NCBI GenBank assembly: GCA_025526935.1
Contig: JAHLKD010000064.1
Location: forward strand, 186,001 to 250,000
Length of the DNA: 64,000 nt
Direction: 5' to 3'
Origin: Cladochytrium replicatum
Taxonomy: Eukaryota; Chytridiomycota; Chytridiomycetes; Cladochytriales; Cladochytriaceae
Position 1 is the stretch's first letter; every line of letters starts with the position of its first letter. Of the stretch, positions 32,841-46,322 are shown in pieces. Made by a program: the position numbers and the translations under genes. The notes beneath the pieces were generated by a model. That model worked only from the letters and a program-made list of their open reading frames with translations, ran no database searches and was not told the origin of the DNA.

Positions 32841-33565
32841 CGATGTGGTTGGTTAGAGTGGGCTTCAGTTCAAAGAATTATAAAGGAAGGCTGGTCTCAT
32901 GGATATTATATAGTCTTTGTTCCCTTTTTGGAAACAACTGAGCGGTGTGGGAAAAAAGCATTCTAGCTTTTGTTGTTGCAGTGGGAATAAAGCATTTTTG
33001 TTGCAATATATCTCTTGGCAATAAATCCAGCAATAAGTTCAGATCCTCAGCAACAAACCATACTGTTCAATGACCTTCTGGTTTTTTCAGTGCATTACTT
33101 GTACTCCACCTGCCTGTGCCGTTGATTGAAGCATACAAATGCTGCGATTGTACCTGTTATCTCAAAAAATTAATAGAACTGGGGCTACTTTCCTGCCATT
33201 ATTTGTGCGAGGTGAACACGCTTCTTTTGTGCTTCAAGAACAGAGATTCTTTTATTTCAGCATATGGCTCTCAAAACATCCAGAATGATGATTAAAGCCA
33301 CCCCATCAGATTAAAGGACTCGCATTGCTGACAAATCAAAAATCACAGAAAGGACTACAACAGTACTTGGAAGCAGATGCCAATTTTTTTTTGGAGAGTC
33401 ATCGGTGTGGTATTGTCAGGAGGCTAACGATTTGGTTTGCGAATTTTTTGATGGCAAAATTGAAACTTTCAGTAAGAAATGAACAAAAAATGAACAAAAA
33501 ATTAGCTCTCCTGGTCTATGATCCGTTTATTTCCTTGGACACTTCGCACAAACTTGAGGGTTGAT
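32841..33565. other. Intergenic stretch, no gene seen
   Basis: About 725 nt, A/T-rich, upstream of the orphan gene on the minus strand. The longest open frames are short and feature-free. Confidence 0.5.
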
Positions 33566-33965
33566 TCATAGATTTCTGGTGGGGAGGACTGCGGTGACCC
33601 AGCCGCGTTCACTCAACCCGAATGCACGCAGCCAATCGACCAGGTCCATCACTCGTTCTCGTGCGAGATCCGGGTCACTAAAGTCTGGCACAAAACCACT
33701 TTCAATAGTCGCCGATTTTGGACCGCGACATCCACTGCAAAAAAGTGTGCCGCCGTAAATTTCTGTCCCGTTGTCTGGCCAAATGACAAGGAGGACATCG
33801 GCGATCAGAACATTCTTCTCGGTCCGCTCCTCGTAAACCTGTGTAGGACGAGGTTAGGAATGTTTTGGACCAAAGTTGATTCGGGTACCTCAGTCGGCGT
33901 CTTACTTTAACGAAATGGTCCCGTCTTCTGCCAATCGGCCTTTTGGATGTATGGAAGTTGCTCAT
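33566..33965 (-). CDS. Small hypothetical protein
   Basis: Exons 33965-33906 and 33838-33566 keep one frame of 110 residues from an ATG to a stop. The second exon looks coding, with L-L-V-I-W-P-D-N-G, then T-L-F-C-S-G-C-R-G-P-K-S and R-V-M-D-L-V-D-W-L-R. The first exon is less sure, because a longer frame overlaps it. A C-S-G-C-R block may bind metal. No family is recognised. It may be the 3' part of a longer gene. Confidence 0.45.
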
Positions 33966-34289
33966 GAATGGCAGCATCCAAGACTAGAAAAGTGACGGCC
34001 GTCAAGATTTCAGATAAATTTGCTCTTCCTGTTGTATTAGCATTGGTCCACACCAGCTCGATCAACGCCAGTCTATGCTCCGGACACCAGTACAAGTTCC
34101 ACCACGATGGTGGGGGTGTGGAAAGAATTGTTGAGAGACAGACACACATACTTCGTGTGTAAAGATCGAGCTAAGTTAAGACTCTCTGAAGTGTCAGGGG
34201 TGGGGACTCTAATCAAAAATCATGTTAAACCAGGAAGCTAACCGAGGAAGATTTCTTTAGGGCAAGATCAGCGCCTTACAAGACAGGAT

Positions 34290-36720
34290 AAAATGCAATC
34301 GTTCGTCCGCGTCGGCAACATCAATCGTGGGAAGCAAATGGGAGGCACCTTGTCGTCGCTTGTAAAGGTCAGGTATGAAGAAAACTTAAAATTCAATGGG
34401 GTTGCGGGGACTTCGAAGTCCATTGCGGCTGGGATGTCGAGGGAACTGTTTCAAAAGCAGGGAGCTCTTTCGGCGTGGTTCTTCTTTAAATACCCCGACG
34501 TTCGCCGCAACACCGTCCATCGAATGATTGCTACAATCAGTTACAGCTTGGTCATGTTTCCCAAACTTACTTGCGAATCGTTGCGACCACTACATACAAG
34601 AACCGTTCAATTCTTACCACGTCTAACATCGTGACAAAGCTCAATGAGTTGCTGTTGAGACCATTATCTTCTTTCCTTCCTTCAGAGCAGCGGAAGATGG
34701 TTGTTCTACTTGATGCAATCGACGAATGTGGGAAGGGCAATCTGGAAAAGGACGACATTATCTACATTATCAAGAACTGGGGCTTGCTACCAAGTTTTGT
34801 CAAATTGATGTTCACAAGCGGACCTGAAGATGATTTTCTGTCTCAGTTAACACGGCTATCTTTCAATCCATTAAGCTTGAAGTCAAAGACCCCCGGCATG
34901 AAGATGACTTGATGTTTTATGCACGTTACTGTTTAAAGGGACTTCGAGACCAGCGGATAGATATGTCTGACTCAGAACTGAGTGAGAACGTTCATCTTCT
35001 TGTCAAATGCTCCCGTACTCTATGTATGGCTCTTTCTTGCGTGTGGACATATTCGAGCGAGTTCATATCCGATCAGTGAGATTCGTACGCTTCTGGACTC
35101 ACAGTTCGAACCTCCTCGAGTCTCCAGTAGAAGCCTTATTTGGGAAATGTAACGTGTATCATTGAAACGAAAAGCTGACCAGAGAAGCCGTGGAGCTAAG
35201 CCAACAAGCGCTAGGAATCATCGTACTTGTCCAAGAGCCGGTATCAGTTTCAACATTGGCCGCCATAATGCAGATTGAGCTGCCAAGCGTTCGTTCGATG
35301 CTTCACCCGCTTCGATCCGTGCTGCTCATTACAGATTATGAAATAGAGGTTATTCACAAATCCTTCGCCCAGTTCCTCCTTTCAGAAAGTGATCCGGATA
35401 ACGAATTTTCGATTGATCAAAAGGCGACGCACTTATTCCTGATCAATGCGCTTTTCAAAATCATGGAGGAACAGTTGACAACATTTTCTTGGCAGCTGGC
35501 GACGGTTAACAACGTTGTTAAGGTGGCCCGGGAATCGCCAGACGCCAACGCTCTATCGCCCACCCTTTGTTACGCCTGCAAATTCCGGATACATCACCTT
35601 CTCTTGAGTGGTGAAGGGGACTCAGACCTCCTCAGCAGCCTCCGAGTTTTTGCAGCCCAGATGCTGGTGAACTGGGTGGAAATGCTTTCAATTCTCGGAG
35701 AGCTTAGGATCGTAATGAATCATACAAGCTCTCTCCTTCAGTGGATGGACAACGTATGACGACACAAGCGTTGGAGCACCCTCACTTCCACGATGAACCT
35801 GTTTTCGGACTTCCGCCGTTTGGTGTTCGAATTTAACCCAGCTATTTGAGGAAACCCCGTGCATGTATATGTGAGCGCTATCACGTTCATTCCGAAGCAG
35901 CTCGAGCTCTCCTGGCTGTACTCTGCTTCTATCGCACTGCCTGTGGAATAATCTTTCTGATTCTTTTCTCCAATCGGTAAAAATTCTGGAGCGTTATTGA
36001 TATAATCGATCAGTACCAACGGAGTAAAGAAATTGACCCGCATGTTGAAAGGCCACACTAATGCGGTTACGGTGCTGGTTGCTCAACGCACTATGTTGCC
36101 TCAGGTTATATTGATCGGCAGGATGAACTGTGGGACCTCAACACAGGTAACTCCTTCAGCTCGTCCGAGCAAGCCGGAGATCTGATATTACAATTAGGCG
36201 ACTGCGTGTACACGATGGAGCACCATAAGTTTGTTTACTCGGTGGCGCTCTGCTGCTGCAGACTGGATTGCATCTGGATCCAAAGATGGGGTAATCAGCC
36301 TTAAGCAAGTCAAGGACTCCGGTGAGCCGTCAATACATCTTTTGTTAAATCGAAGCTTAGGAGCGGCAATCAGAACCTGCCCGAGAGTTGAAAGGGCATA
36401 CTCAGCGCGTCAACCAACTCTGCTTTTCCCGGGATTGCAGTTTCTTAGCTTCTGGATCAGAAGACGGCTCTGCAACCGTATGGAATGTTGACACCGGTAG
36501 GAGTGCCTAATCGTTAGAGAGCCTCCCTCTAATCGTACACAATTCAGGCTGTCACTCATCAGTCCGATTCATACCCGATGGATTATATTTGATGCTGAGG
36601 GCTGGGTTGCCGGATTGTATAACAGCGCTTGTTTTGGATTCCATCGCACCTTCGTGGTTCCTGTTTTGGCTGATGGCGGAAATCGTGTGGTTATCTTTCG
36701 GGCTAGCGGGCTGCCGTTAG
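34290..36720 (+). pseudogene. NACHT-WD40 (NLR-like) protein, decayed
   Basis: Pieces appear in the usual order of a fungal NLR. Near 34390-34440 is the P-loop G-V-A-G-T-S-K-S, with Ser replacing the invariant Gly. Near 34695-34730 is Walker B, V-V-L-L-D-A-I-D-E-C. At 35190-35759 is the winged-helix-type region (I-E-V-I-H-K-S-F-A-Q-F-L). WD40 units follow near 36075-36145, 36215-36320 and 36384-36500 (G-S-E-D-G-S-A-T-V-W-N-V-D-T-G), then an NLR-type tail (E-G-W-V-A-G-L) near 36595. Stops and frame changes at about 34560, 34912, 35078 and 35150, and between WD units, mean it is broken. These proteins act in non-self recognition and cell death. Confidence 0.75.
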
Positions 36721-36973
36721 TGGTTGACATTTCTGTCTCGTACTTGGAAGTTGTGCAGTGATTATTCTTCTGTGGTGTTTTTACACCATTATTCACTATT
36801 TTGCATAATCCACGCATTTTTCACCCACTCAACCACATACGAAAACCCTCTGTGGGCTGCAACATCTGCCGCTGACTGGTGTGCGATTGTCAAGCTCCAC
36901 AGTTCATGATGCTCGGATTTTGCCAACTCATTCCAGGCTTCCCAGGTCCACGCCGACTCTCCAAGAAAAGGTT
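36721..36973. other. Short intergenic stretch
   Basis: 3' flanks of the NACHT-WD40 remnant (plus) and the next minus-strand gene; nothing recognisable. Confidence 0.4.
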
Positions 36974-38069
36974 TTACCCTCCAAACGTCTTCACATCCTC
37001 GCGTGTGCCATAATATAGAAACGGAAAATGGTCTACAGTATTTTGTGTAGCCAACTGGTTATGATCAAGATTGTGGGTCCCAGGGGCCACGAGCTCCGGA
37101 TAGTCATGATAAAACAGAAACTTTAAGTTGTTCAGGTCCCCATTGTGTGCTGCCAAGCGGGCTGCCATCTTCCATGGCCAGACACGTAGTTGAAGACTTG
37201 GTGGATTCGGGTTGGGCTTGAAACAGACAGGAATCAGTGCTTTTGATTGTCCTTCCAGAAGAGGCTCGTCGCAGAAAGGAATAAACGCCCTGAGGACGTC
37301 AATTGTGTTGGGGAAACGACATGCACTTAGCACCCACATTCCAAAGTGGCGACGAGCAAAGGCTCAGTCGGCAGTCAAAGATCCAGGTCTGGATATCGGA
37401 TTTCTTAGTTGTCGCATCCTTTTCCTGCTGCTCAGTGTTGAATTCGATACGGTGATATTCGTTGGATCGAGCCCACGCCGACAAGTACAAAGCTGAAGGC
37501 ATACGGAGTGCAGCAAAAACCTCAAAAGTTCACAGAACCACGAGTAAGTCATCCTTTCGTCTACCCACTACCGCACCTACCGTTAATTTCTTCTCGAAGG
37601 CTCGGAACAAAATATTCTGCTCAATCTCGTTGGGGAGGTGAGACCAGATTTCGCAGTCCAGCACTTCGATGTTTCGTGGGGGAACTTTGACTCGGAAGGT
37701 TTCTATCCCGTAGAATGACCAATAAGCTTTCGGAGATTTCCCCAACGTGGAGTTCTGAGTATGTGCTAACAAAAATATCAGAAATATTTGTTAGATCCCT
37801 ACCGAACCCATACTCAACACAAACAACACAAAGTTTTGATTATCCGAAGATTTTGATTCCCAACAGAATGGTGCGAGGAGTTGGTCATCTTCGAGAAACC
37901 AGTTGCCGAAATAGATTGCCCAGCACCAGGTTGGCCATACAAGAGCACGAGCGTTGCATGCGAGATCATGAAGTTCACCCGCTCTGGTTGTGGTCAAGAT
38001 TTCGAAGTCCGATCGAGCGCTGCTTCCGGTACTTATATAACCACGCTTTAGAATCACGGTCACCAGCAT
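36974..38069 (-). CDS. Ankyrin/F-box-like hypothetical protein
   Basis: Exons 38069-37803, 37754-37581, 37520-37451 and 37362-36974 keep one frame of 299 residues. If translation starts at 37811 instead, it is 213. The part after exon 1 holds W-S-H-L-P-N-E-I-E-Q-N-I-L, an F-box-like start. Further on is M-A-A-R-L-A-A-H-N-G-D-L-N-N-L-K-F-L, an ankyrin-type helix pair, with R-R-H-F-G-M-W-V-L-S-A-C before it. Splice sites were chosen by phase. The layout, with L-P-x-E-I first and ankyrin-like units after, recalls the two E-W-W repeat proteins here, but units are few and degenerate. Confidence 0.6.
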
Positions 38070-38223
38070 TTTGACAGATCGGTGAACAGATCGACACATA
38101 GATATAAGATATCACTTCTCTGTTCCCCAATTTGGCGACATTACAAGCAATTCTGCTTCAATGAACCGACAATGTCATTCATAATTGAAGCATCATTTAT
38201 AAACTAAGTTGATGTGATTGCGT

Positions 38224-39735
38224 TCAAGGTTGCACTACCACAGTTGGATGCTGCAGTGGTGGAATCTTTAAAGCTGCATCACTTGAAGAATTCCATGCCC
38301 ACCGCGCTGATTCGGATATCCTCTTTATTGGTGGGCTGAGCGGAGGACGTTGATTCGCCTCCGAGTTTCTTTGCGGGATCGACGGTGCTCTTGTTCTACG
38401 ACCATTATTGCTGAACTTTGAGCTATTCAAAAGTCGGTTTAGAAGTTAGCGCAGTAGCTAAGAAGTGCTTACCTTGTGACATGTGTATTTTGTGATGTCA
38501 CTCCGGTTGGATAAACCTGCAACTGGCGAGTTTTGTGCTGATCGATGATTCTAAGAAAGTGTGAATGCGGTTCCCGGATCATTAATCTAATACATACGTG
38601 GTGATGCACATCAACCAAACAAGCGTTGGAGCAGCAAAATACACTCCGGCACAGTACATCCCCGATATAAAAGGAATACTCAGGAATAAGGAACGGAAAG
38701 TTGCGTAGCCGAAGATTGTAATGACCGCAACTATCAAAGTAAATGATGTCAGGTATGCAGAGTGCAAAACCTGACAGTTCATCAATGATCGATGAATAAC
38801 ATGGTGAATCCATTCAGCAACCTTTTTCCGTGCCACGTGAAGCTGAAGTACATTGGTATTTGAGTGCCTCACACTTTTGTCTTCCAAAATGGTTGAGATG
38901 AGACAGGAGAATCTTCGTCCAGTATACAATATGCCTGCCGACAGCATCAGGCATAAGAAACTTGGGAAGAGCTGTGAGAGGATTGTGCGGACGTAGAGTT
39001 TCCAATGACATACCACATTCCCCAATACCTTACTGATATAAGAATCTCTGCCGCCTCGTTGTTCCCGTTTTCATATAAGTAGCCTGTCATTCTAGGTTTG
39101 AGGATTTTAGGGCAAATTCTCCAAGCATCCATTATATAGGCTTACGCTGCAGCGGTGAGACCAAATACGAACTGTGTGCCACAGATGGTTGCAATGACCA
39201 CATTGATAACCTTTCCAGACGGCATGTACTTATTCCAGTGATGTTCTGTGTTGTGAGGTAGTGGTGAAGCATAGAATCTTTAAATGGAAGAAATGAGTTA
39301 CTCTTCAGCATCTGATTGCCTCAATGCCTACATTCCAGCAAAGTAAAGCACGTATCCCGACATGAAGAATGACCATCCAATTTCTTGTGCCATCTCCATG
39401 ATAATGACGTCTCTTCCCGGTTGAAACCTTCCCGACAATGCCATGATAATAAAACACAATCGCTCGACCATACAAATCGTTTGAAGTGCAAAGAGCGCCG
39501 GGAGTGGATGCGGTTTAAAGACTCCTTGCTCCAGCCGATAGAAGTAGCTAAGAAATGGATGCCTGTCTCTCCTGTTCCTGTACGGCTTACAGACAATAAT
39601 CCACAATATGTACACCATAGTCGGGATGAGCGTGGCAATAACAACCGCCGTTGCTGTCATGATCGGAGCGGCAAAAGGTGTTGTGTACGCCCATGTTCTC
39701 CAGTCTTCCAGAACTGAGACATTTGTACTGCTCAT
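38224..39735 (-). CDS. Seven-helix membrane protein, receptor-like
   Basis: Exons 39735-39332, 39277-39146, 39091-39034, 38971-38598, 38550-38473 and 38422-38224 give 414 residues. Seven hydrophobic segments follow in order: P-I-M-T-A-T-A-V-V-I, A-L-F-A-L-Q-T-I-C-M, W-S-F-F-M-S-G-Y-V-L, I-N-V-V-I-A-T-I-C-G, F-P-S-F-L-C-L-M-L-S, F-T-L-I-V-A-V-I-T-I and Y-C-A-G-V-Y-F-A-A-P. A hydrophilic Ser/Pro-rich C-tail of about 90 residues completes a GPCR-like plan. I see no DRY or NPxxY motif and cannot place it in a named class. A 51-nt in-frame stretch in exon 4 (38818-38768) could be an extra intron. The start faces the Par-1/MARK kinase gene 134 nt away. Confidence 0.75.
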
Positions 39736-39869
39736 GGCATGTTATGTAGTCACAATAGAATGTGTCGGGCCGAAGCATCGAGACCCAAGATCAGACCCCC
39801 AATCAGCGCCGTGGGAACCCTCTTCCAAACATCACTCGAGTTCTGAAATATCATAAAGGAAAAATAGCG

Positions 39870-42745
<2,876 letters not shown>

Positions 42746-42877
42746 ATAACCATCATATTGGTTGATTATTACTTTGAGCGCGTCCCACAGCAGCCAGGGC
42801 ACTCCCTAAAAGTCTGCGCCACTTCCATCCCATCCAAACTTTTTTCAGCGTCAGCACTCTCAACCCACAAATTCAAC

Positions 42878-43167
42878 ATGGCACACGACGCAGTCTGGTA
42901 CTCCCGCCCCCGCCGCTACGGAAAAGGCTCTCGACAGTGGTGCGTGCTCGTCTAAGACATCTTCAGTGTGGGGCCTTTGCTGATTTGTTGCCCTTTAAAC
43001 AGCCGCGTGTGTGCCCACCAGGCCGGTTTGATCCGCAAGTACGGTCTTGACGTGTGCAGGCAGTGCTTCAGGCAATACGCTGGTGACATTGGCTTCATCA
43101 AGGTACTTATCAACGCCGATCATGTTGTTTGCATTTTGTTCTGAAACTCCGCTGTTAGTACCGTTAA
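42878..43167 (+). CDS. RPS29: 40S ribosomal protein S29 (uS14)
   Basis: Exons 42878-42939, 43003-43102 and 43159-43167 give 56 residues, the usual length. The protein has [14 protein letters not shown] at the start, then the zinc-binding cysteines C-R-V-C and C-R-Q-C, and ends D-I-G-F-I-K-Y-R. It sits in the head of the small ribosomal subunit. The last coding exon is only nine nucleotides (Y-R-stop), and the first junction splits the C-R-V-C cysteine codon. Confidence 0.97.
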
Positions 43168-43374
43168 AGCCGATGCCGCGACGAAACAAAATCCGCTTCA
43201 CAGTCGTCCACCTGAGAATGTCATGTTGTGTTCCACTATATCAACACGCAGTCTCTGCACCCCGATTTGCAATGTTTCGATGCCTCCAAAACTTGCTTAA
43301 CTTTAAATTTCCAAAAATATCTTCCCTTCCCGTGGCTCAGCTCTCGCCGTCCGTCCGTTGACCCGCAGACCGAA

Positions 43375-45169
43375 ATGTCCTCCAGTTCAAGACAAAACAC
43401 AACGTGGGACGCAGAGCCGTCGACCTCGCGCCCTCAGCGTATCAGAACTCGTCCCTTGGTCGGCGCTCCGTCTCCACCGCCTCCCTCACGCTCTGGCACC
43501 CCCACCACTTTCACTCGAACAGCATCACCTGCTCAGTCTGAAACCTTCAGGTCGATGAGTCGCTCAAACTCGGTCGCCTCTATCTCTACTCCCCCTCCTC
43601 CAGGCGTTGCCACTGCACGGCTCGTGTCGCCTTCTCCACCTCCAAACTCTAGCAGGCTAGGAATGTCGTTGGCATCAAACACTGCACGATTACAACAGCA
43701 GCAGCAACAACCCACGCATCATCTACAGCAGCACATTATCTACGTACAACCACAAAGAGTCTATGCGCAACCCACTCCAAATCAGCAAGCATCTAAACCA
43801 CATATGATCGCTTCTCCAACTCCATTGCATGCCAACAACACACCGCACGGCATTCATGCCCCGTCACAACGCACTGAAGGTACTCGCTCAACCCTGTCAA
43901 GTGATGATTACGATGACACTCCCCTGCTGTGTGCTCACTGTCGAGGGACACTTGATCAGGACCAGGAATCTATGCCGATAGAAGCTCAAGCCAACGATAG
44001 AGTTCTTAGAAAGGTAGGTGGTCGAAAATTGTCTGAAAGATTACGATTGTTATGTTGGGTTCATGAACTCTTGCTTACTGCTCTCATTTTGAAAGATTAT
44101 GGATTTAGAAATCTCAAACACGTCACTCATGGCGGTGAACGCCTCCCTAGAAAACACGATCCGAAAGCAAGCGCAGACAATCGAAAAGCTCAGAGCTCGA
44201 ATGCACTCTTCAAACGACGCTCTGTTCAGAAGTGGGAGCTCACTCTCAGGCATCGACGACACCCGATCCGAGCCCGCGCTAAGCAAGTCCCCTTTACCCT
44301 CAAGCTCCCTGAAAAAAAAATCCGACTTCACTCCTTCCGACTATGAACTCCAGCTCGAATTGTCCGATCTTGCAACAGACGATGGATCCCATAGTCTCCT
44401 GACTCCCCTCGATGTTGCAGTGACCGATCAGCCCCCAACTGAAGAAGAACCCTATAATGAGGAAGATGCTTACAATCGCCTCTGTGGGAAGATGCAGCAG
44501 CTAATCGCCGAGGCCTCGGCCGCTATGACAACCGCTCGCATCCCTCTTCCTGACGACGACCTTGAAGACAAGAACGATCCAACGTACTCATCTTCTTACA
44601 CGCGCCATGTATCCGCGCTGTGGCATGACGACGACGTAGTGACTGCCACCAACACCCCCATCTCCCCACGACGAGCATTTCCGTACATAAGCACCTCTTC
44701 CGCCAACGAAAACAGCTTTGGTGATCTCGACTCCCCACACTCCACTCTGGCCACAAAGCTCCAATCGACCCTTTCGAGTGTATTGGAAGTCCGACAACAG
44801 GCCCTCGCCCACGACCGAGTCGTCGCAGGCGTGCAACATAAATCCGAACCCGCTCTCTCGCATCCGATCCCTGCAAGCGATGTTGGATCCAGCGTGACGG
44901 TCTCTCGATTCGTGTATGACCAGATGCTCGAGCTTTTGAACGAGGTCAAGGTCGAAGCGGTTCTGGCTGGTGGGGGAGGGAGCGGGAGCCAAACAAGTGG
45001 GAAGGGGTGGTCGGATCTCGCGGGTGCGAAACCTGCACCTGCTAGGGGAGGAAGTGGGGCACGTGGCGTAAAGACTTCGTCATTGTTAGGTGGAGCTGCT
45101 GGCGAAAAGAGAACACCACCCTCTGGGATGAAGAAGGAACGACTGTTGAAAGGTTATCGGAGAGCGTGA
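43375..45169 (+). CDS. Low-complexity protein with coiled coil, unknown function
   Basis: Exons 43375-44013 and 44096-45169 give 570 residues. The first 200 residues are Ser/Pro-rich with a short poly-Gln run and end in a C-A-H-C pair (L-L-C-A-H-C-R-G). The second exon starts with a coiled coil (I-S-N-T-S-L-M-A-V-N-A-S-L-E-N-T-I-R-K-Q-A), then a disordered stretch, a short helix (Y-D-Q-M-L-E-L-L-N-E-V) and a Gly/Lys-rich basic tail. No family is recognised. The C-x-x-C could be half of a zinc site or a chance pair. Confidence 0.8.
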
Positions 45170-46322
45170 ACGTGATGGTGTAGATTTGTAGATTCTTTGT
45201 TTCGTTTTCTTGTTTGTTTCTTTGTTATAATATAGCAGCCTTATCAGATATCCCGTCTTTCCCCAGACAATTGAGCACTGCGATATGGCATTGCGGCCCA
45301 CGTAGATTCAAAGTTGTTGTTGATGCCTAGCTGATTGAGGTCTGAACTAGGGCAGCACGGAACAACGGTGTGGTTGTGTTCGCCAGGATTAGAGTGAAAA
45401 TGGAGATTTGGGAATTATATTTGGAAAATGTGATAGTTTGTGTGGATGTTCTTTTGATTATCTTTATCCTTGTGTTATTTTTAGACGGTTTACAATTTTT
45501 CAAATGTTCTATTTTTTAATAGGTATTTTGTTTTTGTTGGAGAAATTGGTGGCTGGTGTAATGTTATTGTGGCTAACTTTGTTTGATCTCCACAATTTCA
45601 TGCGAAACGTCTTTTGGCTTGTCTTGATCATTATTTGGCTTGCTATTTGTTTCTGTTTGCAGTTCGGATCGATTGAATGTTTTTCCGGTGTTCTGTTATA
45701 TAAGGGCAAGTGGGTCTTGGGAAATACATCACAACAAAAGGAGCATATTTCACTGGTTATCTACCAACTTGTCAGCTAACGGCCATGGTGTTTGTATGTG
45801 ACAGTGATTTTTGGTGCCCTCAACAAATCGAGTCTTTTCTGCTGATTGACATGGTGATCCCCAGAAGCAGTAGAAGGTTCTCAAGCTCCCAGCGATCGAA
45901 CGTTTAGTTTGCTAAGTTACTGTGTAAGCAAGGCATCTTTCTTCGCGGTAAAACCATCTAGAGGAATAAATACGCGCGACATTGTTGGATTAGGCATTTG
46001 TTTTGTCATTTTTTTCTGGTCTTTTATCATAGATCCATCACTTCATTTCCGAAGAAGTAGAGCTAAAATACATTTTACACCACGCTTAGAGCTTTGAAAC
46101 GCAAAGATCCATCCAAAACAAAAACAGAAGGTCAATCTGTATGAATTGTTGTTGCTACAACGAGCAATGGGGAGCGTGGGGGCGAAGTTACACTAAGTGA
46201 AGCAACCTTCTATACTGCTGATGCCTATGTTAAAAGGTGAATGTGAATCCATAAATGCCAGAAATAGAACCAAACCAGGAAACGAGAGAAGAGTTTGGCA
46301 GTGTACAGTGAAACGTAAGTAC
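45170..46322. other. Intergenic stretch, A/T-rich
   Basis: About 1150 nt between convergent genes. A 123-residue frame at 45408-45779 (plus) is very rich in Leu, Phe, Ile and Trp, as random T-rich DNA would be, and has no other coding signs. I see no gene. Confidence 0.5.

Noticed and set aside
45408-45779. Hydrophobic 123-residue plus-strand frame
   Set aside because: T-rich DNA gives Phe/Leu-rich frames; no start context, domain or exon partner.
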